This document shows positions 17,772 through 26,638 of a stretch of DNA of 64,000 bases, one piece after another. The notes under the pieces were generated by a model that saw nothing but the letters and a program-made list of their open reading frames with translations, ran no database searches and was not told the origin of the DNA. Position numbers and translations under genes: made by a program. Origin of the DNA: Planctomycetaceae bacterium. GTDB lineage: Bacteria > Planctomycetota > Planctomycetia > Pirellulales > Thermoguttaceae. Position 1 is the stretch's first letter. Every line of letters begins with the position of its first letter. The DNA lies in assembly GCA_012719125.1 (NCBI GenBank), contig JAAYAY010000072.1, forward strand, positions 1 through 64,000. Reading direction: 5' to 3'.

Positions 17772-20651
17772 TCACTTCACCACAAAATTCACCATCCGTC
17801 CCGGAACCACGACCGTCTTCACGATCTTCTTGCCTTCCAGATGCTCGGCCACCTTCGGATCGGCCTTGGCCGCCGCTTCCAGGGCTGCCTGGTCGGCGTC
17901 GACCGGCACGCGGATGCGGCCCCGCAGCTTGCCTTGAACCTGCACGGGAATCTCGACCGTGCTTTCCACCAGGGCCGACGCGTCGTATTCGGGCCAGGGC
18001 TCGTAGGCCAGCGTGTCGTCGTGCCCCAGCAGTCGCCAAAGTTCTTCGGCGACATGGGGTGCATAAGGCGATAACATCAGGACCAGCTTCTCCATGGCCG
18101 ACCTGGGCCGCACGTCTTCCTTGAGGAAGAAGTTGGTGAATTCCATCATTCGGGCGATGGCCGTGTTGAACGCCATCGCGTCGACGTCTTCCGTCACCGC
18201 CTTGATCGTCTTGTGAAGCATGCGGTTTTGCTCGTCGCTGAGCTGGGCGTCCTGCACCGCCGCGTTGAGCGTCATCTCCTCGGACCGCTCGTCGACGATC
18301 ATCCGCCACACGCGGTCGAGGAACCCGCGGACGCCGTTGACGCCTTCCATGCTCCACGGTTTGACGGCCTCGAGGGGCCCCATGAACATTTCGTAGAGCC
18401 GCAGGGAGTCGGCGCCGTATTCCCGCACGACCTCGTCCGGGTTGACCACGTTGCCGCGGCTCTTCGACATCTTGTAGGCCCGGCTGTCGACGCGGATCTG
18501 GGCGTTGTCCTTCAGGACGAAGCCTTCGCCCTGCTTCTCCACGGCCGCCGCTTCGACCTTGACGGCCGTGACCAGATCGTTCGTCGTCTTCGAGATCGGC
18601 TGCCCGGCCGCGTTCGTCTTCACGTCGCCGGCGCTCACCCACTGCTCGTTGTCGTCCTGGTATCCCGTGAACTCCATCTCGCCCAGAATCATGCCCTGGT
18701 TGACCAGCTTCTGGAACGGTTCGGCCGTGCTCACATAGCCCCAATCGTAGAGCACCTTGTGCCAGAACCGGGCGTAGAGCAGGTGGAGCACGGCATGCTC
18801 GGCGCCGCCCACGTAGAGATCGACCGGCATCCAGGCCTTCTCGATTTCGGGATCGACGAGTGCCTCCGAATTCTTCGGATCGAGAAATCGCAGGTAGTAC
18901 CAGCAGGAGCCGGCCCACTGGGGCATCGAGTTCGACTCCCGTTTGTACTTCTTGCCGTCGATCGTCACATACAGCCAATCCGCGGGTGCCTGCTCCAGCG
19001 GCGGCTCGGGGCTGGCGTGCGTCGAGTCGAACTTCATCTCCGCCGGCAGATCGACCGGCAGTTCTTCGGCCGGGATCGCCCGAACCATTCCGGTCAGGTT
19101 ACCGTCGGCGTCAAGTTCGTGCAGGATCGGGAACGGCTCGCCCCAGAAGTGCTGCCGGCTGAACAGCCAATCCCGCAACTTGTAGTTGATCGCCGTACGG
19201 CCAAGTCCCTTGGCGGCCAGGTCTTCGGCGATCTTTTTCTTGAATTCGTTGGTCGGCAGCCCGTCGTACTCGCCCGAGTTGACCGCCACGCCGAGTTCCG
19301 TGAATACCTGTTTGCCGGCCAACACGTCGTCGCGAGAGACTCCTTCCGCCTCGCCCGGGTCAACCACCGCGACGATGTCGATGCCGAACTCCGCGGCAAA
19401 CTCGTAGTCGCGGGTATCGTGGGCCGGCACCGCCATGATCGCGCCCGTGCCGTAGCTGATCAGCACATAGTCGGCCACCCAGATCGGAATCGGCTTGCCG
19501 TTGACCGGATTGATCGCATAGGAGCCGGTGAAAACGCCGGTCTTCTCTTTGGCCAGATCGGTCCGGTCCAGGTCGCTCTTGCGGGCGGCCTCCTCGCAGT
19601 AGGCCTTGACCGCGTCGGCCTGGCCGGGCTGAGTGAGCCGGGCCACATAGGGATGCTCCGGGGCAATCACCATGTAGGTTGCGCCGAAGAGCGTGTCCGG
19701 GCGGGTCGTATAGATTCGCAGTACGTCGAGGTCGGGCTTGCGAGGATAGCCGCCCAACTCGCGGTCGCGGAGCCAGCCCTGGTACTGGCGCTGGTCCGGC
19801 TTGCCGTCGTCGCCAGGCGTCATCCCGATGAAGAAGTCGACTTCTGCCCCGGTGCTCCGCCCGATCCAGTTGCGCTGCAGGGCCTTGATGCTCTCCGACC
19901 AGTTGAGCGATTCCAGATCCTTCTCGAGCCGGTCGGCATAGGCCGTGATCCGCAGCATCCATTGGCGGAGCGGAATGCGGATCACGGGATACCCGCCGCG
20001 CTCGCTCACGCCCCCCTGCACCTCCTCGTTGGCCAGCACAGTGCCCAACTCGGGGCACCAATTGACCGGCGCCTCGATTTGGTAGGCCAATCGATGTTCG
20101 TCCTGGTAACGGCGAACGGCCTCCTCGCCTTCTTCGCTCACGTCGTCGGGAATCGGCAACTCCGAAATCGGCCGCCCCTTCTGTTGCTCGGCGTCGAACC
20201 AGGTGTCGAACAGTTTGAGGAAGATGAACTGGGTGCAGCGGAAGTAGTCGACGTCGGTTGTGGCCAGTTCGCGATCCCAGTCGTAGCTGAAACCGAGCAT
20301 CTTGAGCTGCCGGCGGAAATTGGCGATGTTCTTCTCGGTCGTTGTCCGGGGATGGGTACCGGTCTTCTTCGCGTGCTGTTCGGCGGGCAGACCGAAAGCG
20401 TCCCACCCCATGGGGTGCATGACGCTGGTCCCTCGCATCCGCTGGTAGCGGCAGACGATATCGGTGGCCGTGTAGCCTTCAGGGTGCCCCACGTGGAGTC
20501 CATCCCCACTCGGGTAGGGGAACATGTCGAGGACATAGATCTTCCGGCCAGCCGGCACTCTTGGGGCGGCGAACGTATTGTGCTCGGCCCAGAAGGCCTG
20601 CCACTTGGGTTCCACGGTCGCCGGATTGTAGCGAGGCATAGTCAACTCCAC
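17772..20651 (-). CDS. leuS: Leucyl-tRNA synthetase
   Basis: Class I aminoacyl-tRNA synthetase charging tRNA-Leu. The HIGH signature appears as HVGH in [19 protein letters not shown] near residue 55. The KMSKS signature appears intact in [17 protein letters not shown] near residue 720. Between them sits the CP1 editing domain, including [16 protein letters not shown], and the C-terminal anticodon-binding and tail domains end in GRMVNFVVK. At 959 residues it is somewhat longer than E. coli LeuRS (860), with an insertion before KMSKS. It stands alone on its strand. No T-box leader is visible in the 300 bases upstream. Confidence 0.97.
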   Translation of the reverse strand: MELTMPRYNPATVEPKWQAFWAEHNTFAAPRVPAGRKIYVLDMFPYPSGDGLHVGHPEGYTATDIVCRYQRMRGTSVMHPMGWDAFGLPAEQHAKKTGTHPRTTTEKNIANFRRQLKMLGFSYDWDRELATTDVDYFRCTQFIFLKLFDTWFDAEQQKGRPISELPIPDDVSEEGEEAVRRYQDEHRLAYQIEAPVNWCPELGTVLANEEVQGGVSERGGYPVIRIPLRQWMLRITAYADRLEKDLESLNWSESIKALQRNWIGRSTGAEVDFFIGMTPGDDGKPDQRQYQGWLRDRELGGYPRKPDLDVLRIYTTRPDTLFGATYMVIAPEHPYVARLTQPGQADAVKAYCEEAARKSDLDRTDLAKEKTGVFTGSYAINPVNGKPIPIWVADYVLISYGTGAIMAVPAHDTRDYEFAAEFGIDIVAVVDPGEAEGVSRDDVLAGKQVFTELGVAVNSGEYDGLPTNEFKKKIAEDLAAKGLGRTAINYKLRDWLFSRQHFWGEPFPILHELDADGNLTGMVRAIPAEELPVDLPAEMKFDSTHASPEPPLEQAPADWLYVTIDGKKYKRESNSMPQWAGSCWYYLRFLDPKNSEALVDPEIEKAWMPVDLYVGGAEHAVLHLLYARFWHKVLYDWGYVSTAEPFQKLVNQGMILGEMEFTGYQDDNEQWVSAGDVKTNAAGQPISKTTNDLVTAVKVEAAAVEKQGEGFVLKDNAQIRVDSRAYKMSKSRGNVVNPDEVVREYGADSLRLYEMFMGPLEAVKPWSMEGVNGVRGFLDRVWRMIVDERSEEMTLNAAVQDAQLSDEQNRMLHKTIKAVTEDVDAMAFNTAIARMMEFTNFFLKEDVRPRSAMEKLVLMLSPYAPHVAEELWRLLGHDDTLAYEPWPEYDASALVESTVEIPVQVQGKLRGRIRVPVDADQAALEAAAKADPKVAEHLEGKKIVKTVVVPGRMVNFVVK

Positions 20652-20951
20652 GTGAGGGCGGACCTGGCGAGCCGTTTGGCTTCCGGTCCCCGTTGTCTTA
20701 AGAAACCCCCGATTTTACAGGGTTCGGCCCAAGTCGGCAATTTGGGGCAGGGATCGGGCCTGGCAACTTCAGATCGGCCGTTCGAGGCTCCCAGGGCCCT
20801 GACGACGGCCAGCCCCACTTCGATTGGGAGGGAGTATGGTGTAAGATAAGAGGTTCCCCAGCCGCAGACGACAATGCGACCGGAAGGACGCGGGCGTGAA
20901 CGAGCACCGGCTCGGGAGTGTCCTGGAAAGCGGGCCTTTGTCAGTCAATCA
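20652..20951. other. Divergent spacer between leuS and tRNA-Lys
   Basis: About 300 bases without a credible ORF. It must carry the leuS promoter (minus) and the tRNA-Lys promoter (plus). I found no hexamer pair that satisfies both sequence and spacing on either strand and no riboswitch-like structure. The stretch from about 20740 to 20830 is GC-rich and otherwise featureless. Confidence 0.4.
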
Positions 20952-21024
<73 letters not shown>

Positions 21025-21031
21025 CTCACTG

Positions 21032-21068
21032 AAGAGCCACCCAATGTTGATACGTTGGGTGGCTCTTT
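21032..21068 (+). terminator. Rho-independent terminator of tRNA-Lys
   Basis: A perfect 13-bp stem (from A at 21032 through CCCAA at 21044, pairing with TTGGG from 21055 to 21067) closes a 10-base loop and ends in a short TTT. It starts eight bases after the tRNA. Confidence 0.8.
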
Positions 21069-21118
21069 GCATGCGATGAAAGGGCTCTTGATGATCCCTG
21101 AAGGTCCTTGACCCGGGC

Positions 21119-21868
21119 TCACTTGACCTCACCCCGGGTCGACACGACCACCTCGTGAAGCGGGATCGGTTTTCCGCAGGCCTCGATGGCCGCGCGGGCG
21201 ATGCGGACCAGGCCGGAGCAGCAAGGGACTTCCATGCGAATGATTGAAAGACTCCTCACGTCCGACGTGCGCAGCACGGCCGTGAGCTTTTCGAGGTGGG
21301 CCTGGCCGTTGTCGAGCTTGGGACAGGCGATGGCAATGGGTCTGTTCTGCAGCAGCTTCTCGTGAAAATCTCCCATGGCAAAGGCGGCGCACTGGGCCGC
21401 GAGCAGCAGGTCGGCCCCTTGAAGAAAGGGAGCGGCGGGCGGGATCAAGGCAAGCTGTACCGGCCAGTGGCTCAGTTGCGACGACGGCGACTCGTGATGC
21501 CCCTTCTCTCCAACCGACGGCGAGCCGGGCAGGGGTGGCGCGGCGGGAAGGACGTTGAGGCCGAAGCTCTGGACGGCTGCTCCGGGGCAGCCGCCGTGCG
21601 GACGCTCGCAGGCCGCCGGCAGTTTGTCTGCCGCGAGATGTGCCTCGACGGCCGCTTCGTCGAACTGGCCGGCGTCGCGCTCGATGATCCGAATGGCACC
21701 CTGAGGACAGTGCCCCAGGCAGGCGCCCAGGCCGTCGCAATAGACGTCCGAGACCAGCCGGGCCTTTCCGCCGATGATCTGGATGGCGCCCTCCTGGCAG
21801 GACGGTACACACTGGCCGCAGCCGTCGCATTTTTCTTCGTCGATGTGGACGATCTTTCGCAGGGGCAT
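21119..21868 (-). CDS. 4Fe-4S dicluster ferredoxin-type protein
   Basis: A 249-residue cytoplasmic iron-sulfur protein. Two ferredoxin-like motifs lie at the N-terminus: CDGCGQCVPSC near residues 14-24 and CDGLGACLGHC near 44-54. Each is followed by the PQGAI/QEGAI type fourth-ligand region. A further Cys-rich segment, CERPHGGCPG (residues about 87-96), and a C-terminal CC pair in EVPCCSGLV could bind another cofactor. It resembles the stand-alone ferredoxin proteins seen in anaerobes and many planctomycetes; its partner is unknown. It is transcribed alone, convergent with tRNA-Lys. Confidence 0.82.
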   Translation of the reverse strand: MPLRKIVHIDEEKCDGCGQCVPSCQEGAIQIIGGKARLVSDVYCDGLGACLGHCPQGAIRIIERDAGQFDEAAVEAHLAADKLPAACERPHGGCPGAAVQSFGLNVLPAAPPLPGSPSVGEKGHHESPSSQLSHWPVQLALIPPAAPFLQGADLLLAAQCAAFAMGDFHEKLLQNRPIAIACPKLDNGQAHLEKLTAVLRTSDVRSLSIIRMEVPCCSGLVRIARAAIEACGKPIPLHEVVVSTRGEVK

Positions 21869-22016
21869 GTCGCTGGCCTCGGGGCAAGAGGACTACGGAT
21901 GTTCGCACGCTCACCGAACACTGAAATCATACGGCCCCGTCCTCCAGAGGCCGTTGATTTGGGTCAAAGGAGAAGACGAATTCTCGGGAAAAACTCCGGG
22001 GGGCTCAAGAAACACA

Positions 22017-22056
22017 AACGGCGACCGATTTCTTTCTTCCGAAATCGATCGCCGTT
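22017..22056 (-). terminator. Terminator downstream of rpsI
   Basis: Arms 22017-22032 and 22041-22056 form a 16-bp stem with one mismatch around an 8-base loop, about 45 bases after the rpsI stop. Read on the minus strand, a T-rich run follows the stem. The placement fits the end of the rplM-rpsI transcript. Confidence 0.75.
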
Positions 22057-22101
22057 CGGTTGGATTCTTCTGAGCTTGCCCGGCTCTTGAGGGGTGGGCG
22101 A

Positions 22102-22518
22102 TTAACGCTTCGAGAACTGGGTGCCTCGACGAGCGCCGCGGAGGCCGTACTTCTTCCGCTCTTTCATGCGGGAATCGCGCGTGAGCAGATTGCCGTCTCG
22201 CAGCGGACCCTCCAATTCCTGGTCCATGATCTTGAGCGCACGGGCGATTCCCAGCTTGCAGGCGTCGGCCTGTCCCGTGAGTCCGCCTCCGTGAACGCGA
22301 ATCAGAACGTCAACGGCCGTTTGCCTTTCCGTCGCCTTGAGCGGGGCCAGTACGGCCGCTCGCTGCTGCTCGTTGCGGAAGAAATCTTCCAGCGGTCGGC
22401 TGTTGATCAGGATTTGGCCCTGGCCGGGACGAACGCGAACACGGGCCACCGAACTCTTCCGTCGGCCGGTTCCCAGATAGTCGCCGGTGCCTTTGCCTTC
22501 GATTGTCGCTTCTGCCAT
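22102..22518 (-). CDS. rpsI: 30S ribosomal protein S9
   Basis: Small-subunit ribosomal protein, 138 residues, normal for the family. It has the typical GTGRRKSSVARVRVRPG entry, the central VHGGGLTGQADACKLGIARAL block and the basic C-terminus ending SKR whose tail reaches the P-site tRNA. It lies 62 bases downstream of rplM in the conserved L13-S9 order and shares its transcript. A strong hairpin terminator follows. Confidence 0.97.
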   Translation of the reverse strand: MAEATIEGKGTGDYLGTGRRKSSVARVRVRPGQGQILINSRPLEDFFRNEQQRAAVLAPLKATERQTAVDVLIRVHGGGLTGQADACKLGIARALKIMDQELEGPLRDGNLLTRDSRMKERKKYGLRGARRGTQFSKR

Positions 22519-22580
22519 CGCTTCTTATCCAATTTCGTCTGAACTTTAAGTCGTGTTTGGTACCGCCGTGGCGTTGCGGG

Positions 22581-23042
22581 TCAACCGACAGCCACATCAT
22601 CCTTCCGCTCGCCGCCCAACTCGATGGGCTCGGGCTTCTGGGCTTGATGGGGGTGCTCGGCGCCGCTGTAGAGCTTCATCTTTTCGATCATTTGCCGAGC
22701 CAGCTTGTTCTTCGGCAGCATGCGTCGCACGGCATCGAAGAGAATCCGTTCGGGCTTGTTCGCAAATCGCTCGCGAGCCGACTCGCTCCGCAGCCCGGGA
22801 TAACCGGTGTACCAGGTGTACTGCTTCTGGTCCCATTTCTTGCCCGTAAACACTACCTTGTCCACGTTCAACACGATGACGTAATCGCCCGTGTCGACAT
22901 GGGGGGTATACGTCGGGCGATGCTTGCCCATCAGGATCATCGCGATGTCGCTTGCCAAACGGCCGACCGTCTTGCCCTCGGCGTCAACGACCCACCATTT
23001 GGCCTCAACTTCGGCCGGCTTGGCCATGAATGATTTCTGCAT
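22581..23042 (-). CDS. rplM: 50S ribosomal protein L13
   Basis: Large-subunit ribosomal protein. The 153-residue product shows KWWVVDAEGKTVGRLAS near the N-terminus, then YTPHVDTGDYVIVLNVDKV and the VRRMLPKNKLARQM block, all diagnostic. The ATG at 23042 is preferred over an in-frame TTG two codons upstream because the resulting MQKSF start is usual for bacterial L13. It is the first gene of the rplM-rpsI operon. The 5' leader contains a small perfect hairpin at 23059-23073. Confidence 0.96.
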   Translation of the reverse strand: MQKSFMAKPAEVEAKWWVVDAEGKTVGRLASDIAMILMGKHRPTYTPHVDTGDYVIVLNVDKVVFTGKKWDQKQYTWYTGYPGLRSESARERFANKPERILFDAVRRMLPKNKLARQMIEKMKLYSGAEHPHQAQKPEPIELGGERKDDVAVG

Positions 23043-23058
23043 TACCAACTCTCACTCG

Positions 23059-23073
23059 CGCCCTGAAAGGGCG
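23059..23073 (-). promoter_or_regulatory. Small hairpin in the rplM 5' leader
   Basis: CGCCCT and AGGGCG flank a three-base loop, 17 bases upstream of the rplM start. Ribosomal-protein leaders often carry autoregulatory hairpins, but this one is short and its role is a guess. Confidence 0.3.
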
Positions 23074-23151
23074 TCAAAACCGCGATATTTCTATTGCGCT
23101 TGCCGAGGCAGAGTGCCCCGGCACTCATCTGCACAGCGATGGGAAACGTGT

Positions 23152-23180
23152 AATTTAACCCGTTATCGGCGGATCGGCAA
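23152..23180 (-). promoter_or_regulatory. Candidate sigma70-type promoter of rplM-rpsI
   Basis: On the minus strand, TTGCCG (23180-23175) and TAAATT (23157-23152) are separated by exactly 17 bases. Transcription would start about 100 bases upstream of rplM. The hexamers are moderate matches. Confidence 0.4.
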
Positions 23181-23524
23181 GACGTCGCCAGACCGAGTCG
23201 AAAAAAGCGTCGAAATACAATCATACCACCCAATAGAGCTATTTGCGTCGTGTTTTGGTCTGCGGATAATGTACGATTCTCCCGATCAGAAGAGGCCCGG
23301 ACCGGGCATCGCGGTCGGCGAAATCGCAACCTGTGCGTTGGGCAAGTGGCTCGTTTGTTCCTCGCAGATTGCCGAAAACTGCCAGCTTGCCGGCTTGGTC
23401 GCCTTGGAGTTCTTGACCCCAGAGCGGGGCAAGCCCGCAACCCAACCTTCAACAAGGACCTGCGCGCACGGTGTGCACACGTCCGGAACCAAGCCTCTAA
23501 AGAACAAACGTCCTGGAACGCAGC
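23181..23524. other. Spacer upstream of the transhydrogenase operon
   Basis: No credible ORF. A weak plus-strand promoter candidate is TTGCGT at 23243-23248 with TAATGT at 23267-23272 and an 18-base spacer, leaving a leader of about 250 bases before pntAA. At 23461-23479 is an imperfect palindrome, TGCGCGCACGGTGTGCACA, very similar to the one at 14879-14897. Confidence 0.35.
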
Positions 23525-24703
23525 ATGATTGTCGTCGGAGTTGCCAAAGAAGTATTTCCTGGAGAACGGCGAGTTGCCATGGTCCCCGCGGTTATCCCCA
23601 GCCTGACCAAGGCGGGGATCGAGGTCCTCGTCGAGCCGGGAGCCGGGTACGACGCCGGATATCCGGACGAAGCCTATGTGGAGAAGGGCGCCAAGCTGGC
23701 CGCCGATCGCGACGCCGTTTTCGCCGCCGACGTGGTTTTCCAGGTTCGTGCGGCCGGTGCCGCCGGCTCGGCAGGCGAAGCCGACCTGCCCCGCGTGAAG
23801 AAGGACGGCGTGGTCATTGCCATGGCCGACCCCCTGGGCTGCCCGGAAGCCGTGCAGAAATTCGCTGCAACCGGGGCCGCGCTCTTGGCCCTCGAACTCG
23901 TCCCTCGCATCACCCGGGCGCAGAGCATGGACGTGCTTTCGTCGATGGCAACCATCGCCGGGTATCGGGCCGTGTTGCTGGCAGCCACCGCCCTGCCGAA
24001 GATGTTTCCGATGATGATGACCGCCGCCGGCACGATCACGCCAGCTCGCGTGTTTGTCGTGGGGGCCGGCGTGGCGGGCTTGCAGGCGATTGCCTCGTCG
24101 AAACGTCTCGGGGCGATCGTCTCGGCCTACGACGTGCGGCCTGTGGTCAAGGAGCAGGTCGAGAGCCTGGGCGGGAAGTTCCTGGAGATCCAGTTAGACA
24201 CCGCCGGAGCGGAAGACAAAGGCGGCTATGCCAAGCAACTCGACGACGAAGCGATCAAGAAACAGCAGGAATTGATGCTGCATGCGGTGGCCGAGAGCGA
24301 CGTGGTCATCACCACGGCCGCCGTTCCCGGCAAGAAGGCGCCCATCCTGTTGACGGCCGAGATGGTCCGGCAGATGAAACCGGGTTCGGTGGTGGTCGAC
24401 CTGGCTGCCGAGCGGGGCGGCAACTGCGAACTGACCAAGCCGGGGGAAACCGTCGTCGACGGTGGCGTGACGATCCTCGGGCCGGCGAACCTGCCCGCGG
24501 AAATCCCCTACCATGCCAGCCAGATGTACGCCAAGAACATTGCCACGTTCCTGCTCAACATGGTCAAGAACGGCCAGTTGAACCTCAACCTGGAGGACGA
24601 GATCGTCCGCGACACCCTGGTGACACGCGACGGCAAGATCGCCAACCCGCGGGTTGCCGAGATTCTCGGCATCGCTATTGAGGCCCCCGCAACAAACGGC
24701 TAG
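23525..24703 (+). CDS. pntAA: NAD(P) transhydrogenase subunit alpha, soluble part
   Basis: The 392-residue NAD(H)-binding subunit (domain I) of the proton-translocating transhydrogenase, which moves hydride from NADH to NADP+ using the proton gradient. It starts VGVAKEVFPGERRVAMVP, typical of the alanine dehydrogenase/PNT N-terminal domain. The Rossmann region VFVVGAGVAGLQAIASSKRLGA lies near residues 175-196, and the mobile-loop region SDVVITTAAVPGKKAP lies near 255-270. The gene ends before any membrane segment, so this is the split form, as in Rhodospirillum. It is the first of three pnt genes in a row. Confidence 0.95.
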   Translation: MIVVGVAKEVFPGERRVAMVPAVIPSLTKAGIEVLVEPGAGYDAGYPDEAYVEKGAKLAADRDAVFAADVVFQVRAAGAAGSAGEADLPRVKKDGVVIAMADPLGCPEAVQKFAATGAALLALELVPRITRAQSMDVLSSMATIAGYRAVLLAATALPKMFPMMMTAAGTITPARVFVVGAGVAGLQAIASSKRLGAIVSAYDVRPVVKEQVESLGGKFLEIQLDTAGAEDKGGYAKQLDDEAIKKQQELMLHAVAESDVVITTAAVPGKKAPILLTAEMVRQMKPGSVVVDLAAERGGNCELTKPGETVVDGGVTILGPANLPAEIPYHASQMYAKNIATFLLNMVKNGQLNLNLEDEIVRDTLVTRDGKIANPRVAEILGIAIEAPATNG

Positions 24704-24743
24704 TGACCTCCGTTCCCCGAACCCCGAACCCCGACAACTCACC

Positions 24744-25016
24744 ATGGGCTTGATCACCGCAATCACCATTTTTGTTCTGGCCATCTTCCTGGGCTTCGAG
24801 ATCATCACGAAGATCCCCCCGACATTGCACACGCCGCTCATGTCCGGATCGAACGCGATCTCGGGGATCACGCTTGTCGGGGCCCTGATTGCCGCGGGCG
24901 CGGCGAGCACCAGCATGGGTGTTCTCGGTTTTCTCGCCGTCGTTTTCGCCACGATCAACGTCGTCGGCGGCTTCGTCGTCACCAACCGCATGCTCGCCAT
25001 GTTCAAACGGAAGTAG
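24744..25016 (+). CDS. pntAB: NAD(P) transhydrogenase subunit alpha, membrane part
   Basis: A 90-residue membrane protein (the alpha-subunit part of domain II) with three predicted helices: ITIFVLAIFLGFEIITKI, a central glycine/alanine-rich pair beginning ISGITLVGALIAAG, and LAVVFATINVVGGFVV. The segment LHTPLMSGSNAISGI is characteristic of this family. The ATG at 24744 follows the pntAA stop by 40 bases of CCGAACC-type repeats. It assembles with PntB to form the proton channel. Confidence 0.93.
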   Translation: MGLITAITIFVLAIFLGFEIITKIPPTLHTPLMSGSNAISGITLVGALIAAGAASTSMGVLGFLAVVFATINVVGGFVVTNRMLAMFKRK

Positions 25017-25018
25017 CC

Positions 25019-25113
25019 GTCAGGATTCAGGGGCCAAGGTTCAGGGCATGATCTCAAGCGTCCTGAGGCCTCGACCTTTTTGGACCCTGAACCCCAAGTC
25101 CCTGAACCCTGAC
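25019..25113. repeat. TCAGGGTTC-type inverted repeat inside the pnt operon
   Basis: The left arm 25019-25046 and right arm 25085-25113 are imperfect inverted copies made of GTTCAGGG-like words, with a loop of about 38 bases. The element occupies most of the 127-base pntAB-pntB gap. Related words occur at 14794-14805, 24722-24739 (as CCCCGAACC) and 53489-53512. Confidence 0.7.
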
Positions 25114-25143
25114 CTCCGAACCCTAACAACTCTCTCCGACCGA

Positions 25144-26586
25144 GTGATCGCCGTGCAAGACACCATCATCCCACTGGCCTACCTTCTGTCAGCGGTTCTG
25201 TTTATTTTCGGCCTGAAAGGTCTGGCCCATCCGCGCAAGGCGGTGCGAGGGAACCTGCTCGGCGCGTTGGGCATGCTGATCGCCATCGTCGCTACGCTCT
25301 TCCACAACGAGATCGACGGTTTCGTGCTGATCGTCGTGGGCGTGGCCATCGGCACTGCGATCGGCGCCCATTTGGCCGTCAAGATCGAGATGACCGCCAT
25401 GCCCCAGATGGTGGCCCTGTTCAATGGTTTCGGCGGAATTGCGTCGGTGCTGGTTGCCGGCGCCGAAATGATCAAGCACGGGGCCGAGATCCGCGGCGGC
25501 GAAGCGATCGCCGACAGTGTTCCGGTGGCCGGGCTCGGTACGCTCACGCTCACCGGCGTCACCGGCCAATTGGCCGGCCTGATCGGTGCGGTCACTTTCT
25601 GGGGCAGCCTGGTCGCCTTCGCCAAGCTCCAGGAATACAAGTCTTTCAAGAAACCCTTCGACTACCCGGCCAAACAGGCGATCAACGCCGCGCTCGGGCT
25701 GATCGTTCTCGTCCTGCTGTTCTTCGGATCGTTCCACGCCGAGAACCTGTTGATCTACTGGACCCTCGTGCTGGTCGCCTCGGTGCTGGGGTTCACGCTC
25801 GTCAATCCGATCGGCGGCGCCGACATGCCCGTCGTAATCGCCCTGCTCAACTCCTATTCGGGCCTGGCCGCCACCGCCACCGGGTTCGTGTTGGGCAACA
25901 GCGTCCTGATCATCGCCGGCTCGCTGGTGGGTGCGTCCGGGTTGATTCTGACGGCGATCATGTGCAAGGCGATGAACCGGTCGCTCTGGCACGTGCTCTT
26001 CGGCACGCTCGAAGCGGGTCAAGGCTCTGCCACCGCCGACGAAGTCTACGGCGGGAAGGTCAAAGCCACGTCGGCCGACGAGGTTGCGATGCTGTTCGAC
26101 GGCGCCCAGCGCGCCGTCATCGTGCCGGGCTACGGAATGGCGGTCGCCCAGGCCCAGCACGCGGTCCGCGATCTGGCCAACCTGCTCGAGTCGCGGGGCG
26201 TGCAGGTCGAATTTGCCATCCATCCGGTCGCCGGCCGCATGCCGGGGCACATGAACGTCCTGCTCGCCGAGGCGGAAGTGGCCTACGACAAGCTCAAGGA
26301 GATGGACGAGATCAATCCGAGTTTCGCCCAGACGGACGTGGTGCTCGTGATCGGGGCCAACGACGTGGTGAATCCCGTGGCCCGCACCGACCCCAACAGC
26401 CCCATCGCCGGCATGCCGATCCTCGACGTCGACAAAGCCCGCACCGTCGTCGTGATCAAGCGCAGCCTCAGCCCCGGCTTCGCGGGCATTCCCAACCCGC
26501 TGTTTGCCGCCGACAACTGCCTGATGTACTTCGCCGACGGCAAGAAGGCGATTCTCGACCTGGTGGCGGCCGTCAAAGAGGCATGA
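25144..26586 (+). CDS. pntB: NAD(P) transhydrogenase subunit beta
   Basis: A 480-residue subunit combining a membrane domain of about nine helices (residues 5-265) and the C-terminal NADP(H)-binding domain III. Signature segments are LYNGFGG-like ALFNGFGGIASVLVAG, VTGSLVAF-like TFWGSLVAFAKLQ, PGYGMAVAQAQHAV, GRMPGHMNVLLAEA and VIGANDVVNPVA. The GTG at 25144 is the first reasonable start after the repeat; a second GTG at 25153 is also possible. The open frame extends further upstream through repeat DNA, which is not coding. It completes the transhydrogenase. Confidence 0.94.
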   Translation: MIAVQDTIIPLAYLLSAVLFIFGLKGLAHPRKAVRGNLLGALGMLIAIVATLFHNEIDGFVLIVVGVAIGTAIGAHLAVKIEMTAMPQMVALFNGFGGIASVLVAGAEMIKHGAEIRGGEAIADSVPVAGLGTLTLTGVTGQLAGLIGAVTFWGSLVAFAKLQEYKSFKKPFDYPAKQAINAALGLIVLVLLFFGSFHAENLLIYWTLVLVASVLGFTLVNPIGGADMPVVIALLNSYSGLAATATGFVLGNSVLIIAGSLVGASGLILTAIMCKAMNRSLWHVLFGTLEAGQGSATADEVYGGKVKATSADEVAMLFDGAQRAVIVPGYGMAVAQAQHAVRDLANLLESRGVQVEFAIHPVAGRMPGHMNVLLAEAEVAYDKLKEMDEINPSFAQTDVVLVIGANDVVNPVARTDPNSPIAGMPILDVDKARTVVVIKRSLSPGFAGIPNPLFAADNCLMYFADGKKAILDLVAAVKEA

Positions 26587-26593
26587 CTGTGAG

Positions 26594-26618
26594 GTTGGAG
26601 TCCAGGCTTCAGCCTGCA
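26594..26618. repeat. Short hairpin repeat, copy 1
   Basis: A 25-base element containing AGGCTTCAGCCT recurs identically at 53515-53539. Here it lies seven bases after pntB and may act as a transcript end; there it sits between two exbD genes. Confidence 0.65.
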
Positions 26619-26638
26619 TCTTGTGCTATCATGTCGGC

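Noticed and set aside
18213-20849. 878-residue plus-strand ORF opposite leuS
   Set aside because: leuS is complete with all motifs; the mirror frame is a GC artefact.
20652-20951. T-box leader of leuS
   Set aside because: No T-box sequence or specifier-loop structure is recognisable, and the phylum is not known for T-boxes.
24889-25143. N-terminal extension of pntB through the repeat
   Set aside because: The frame stays open by chance through repeat DNA and overlaps pntAB in another frame; family members begin at the first helix after 25144.
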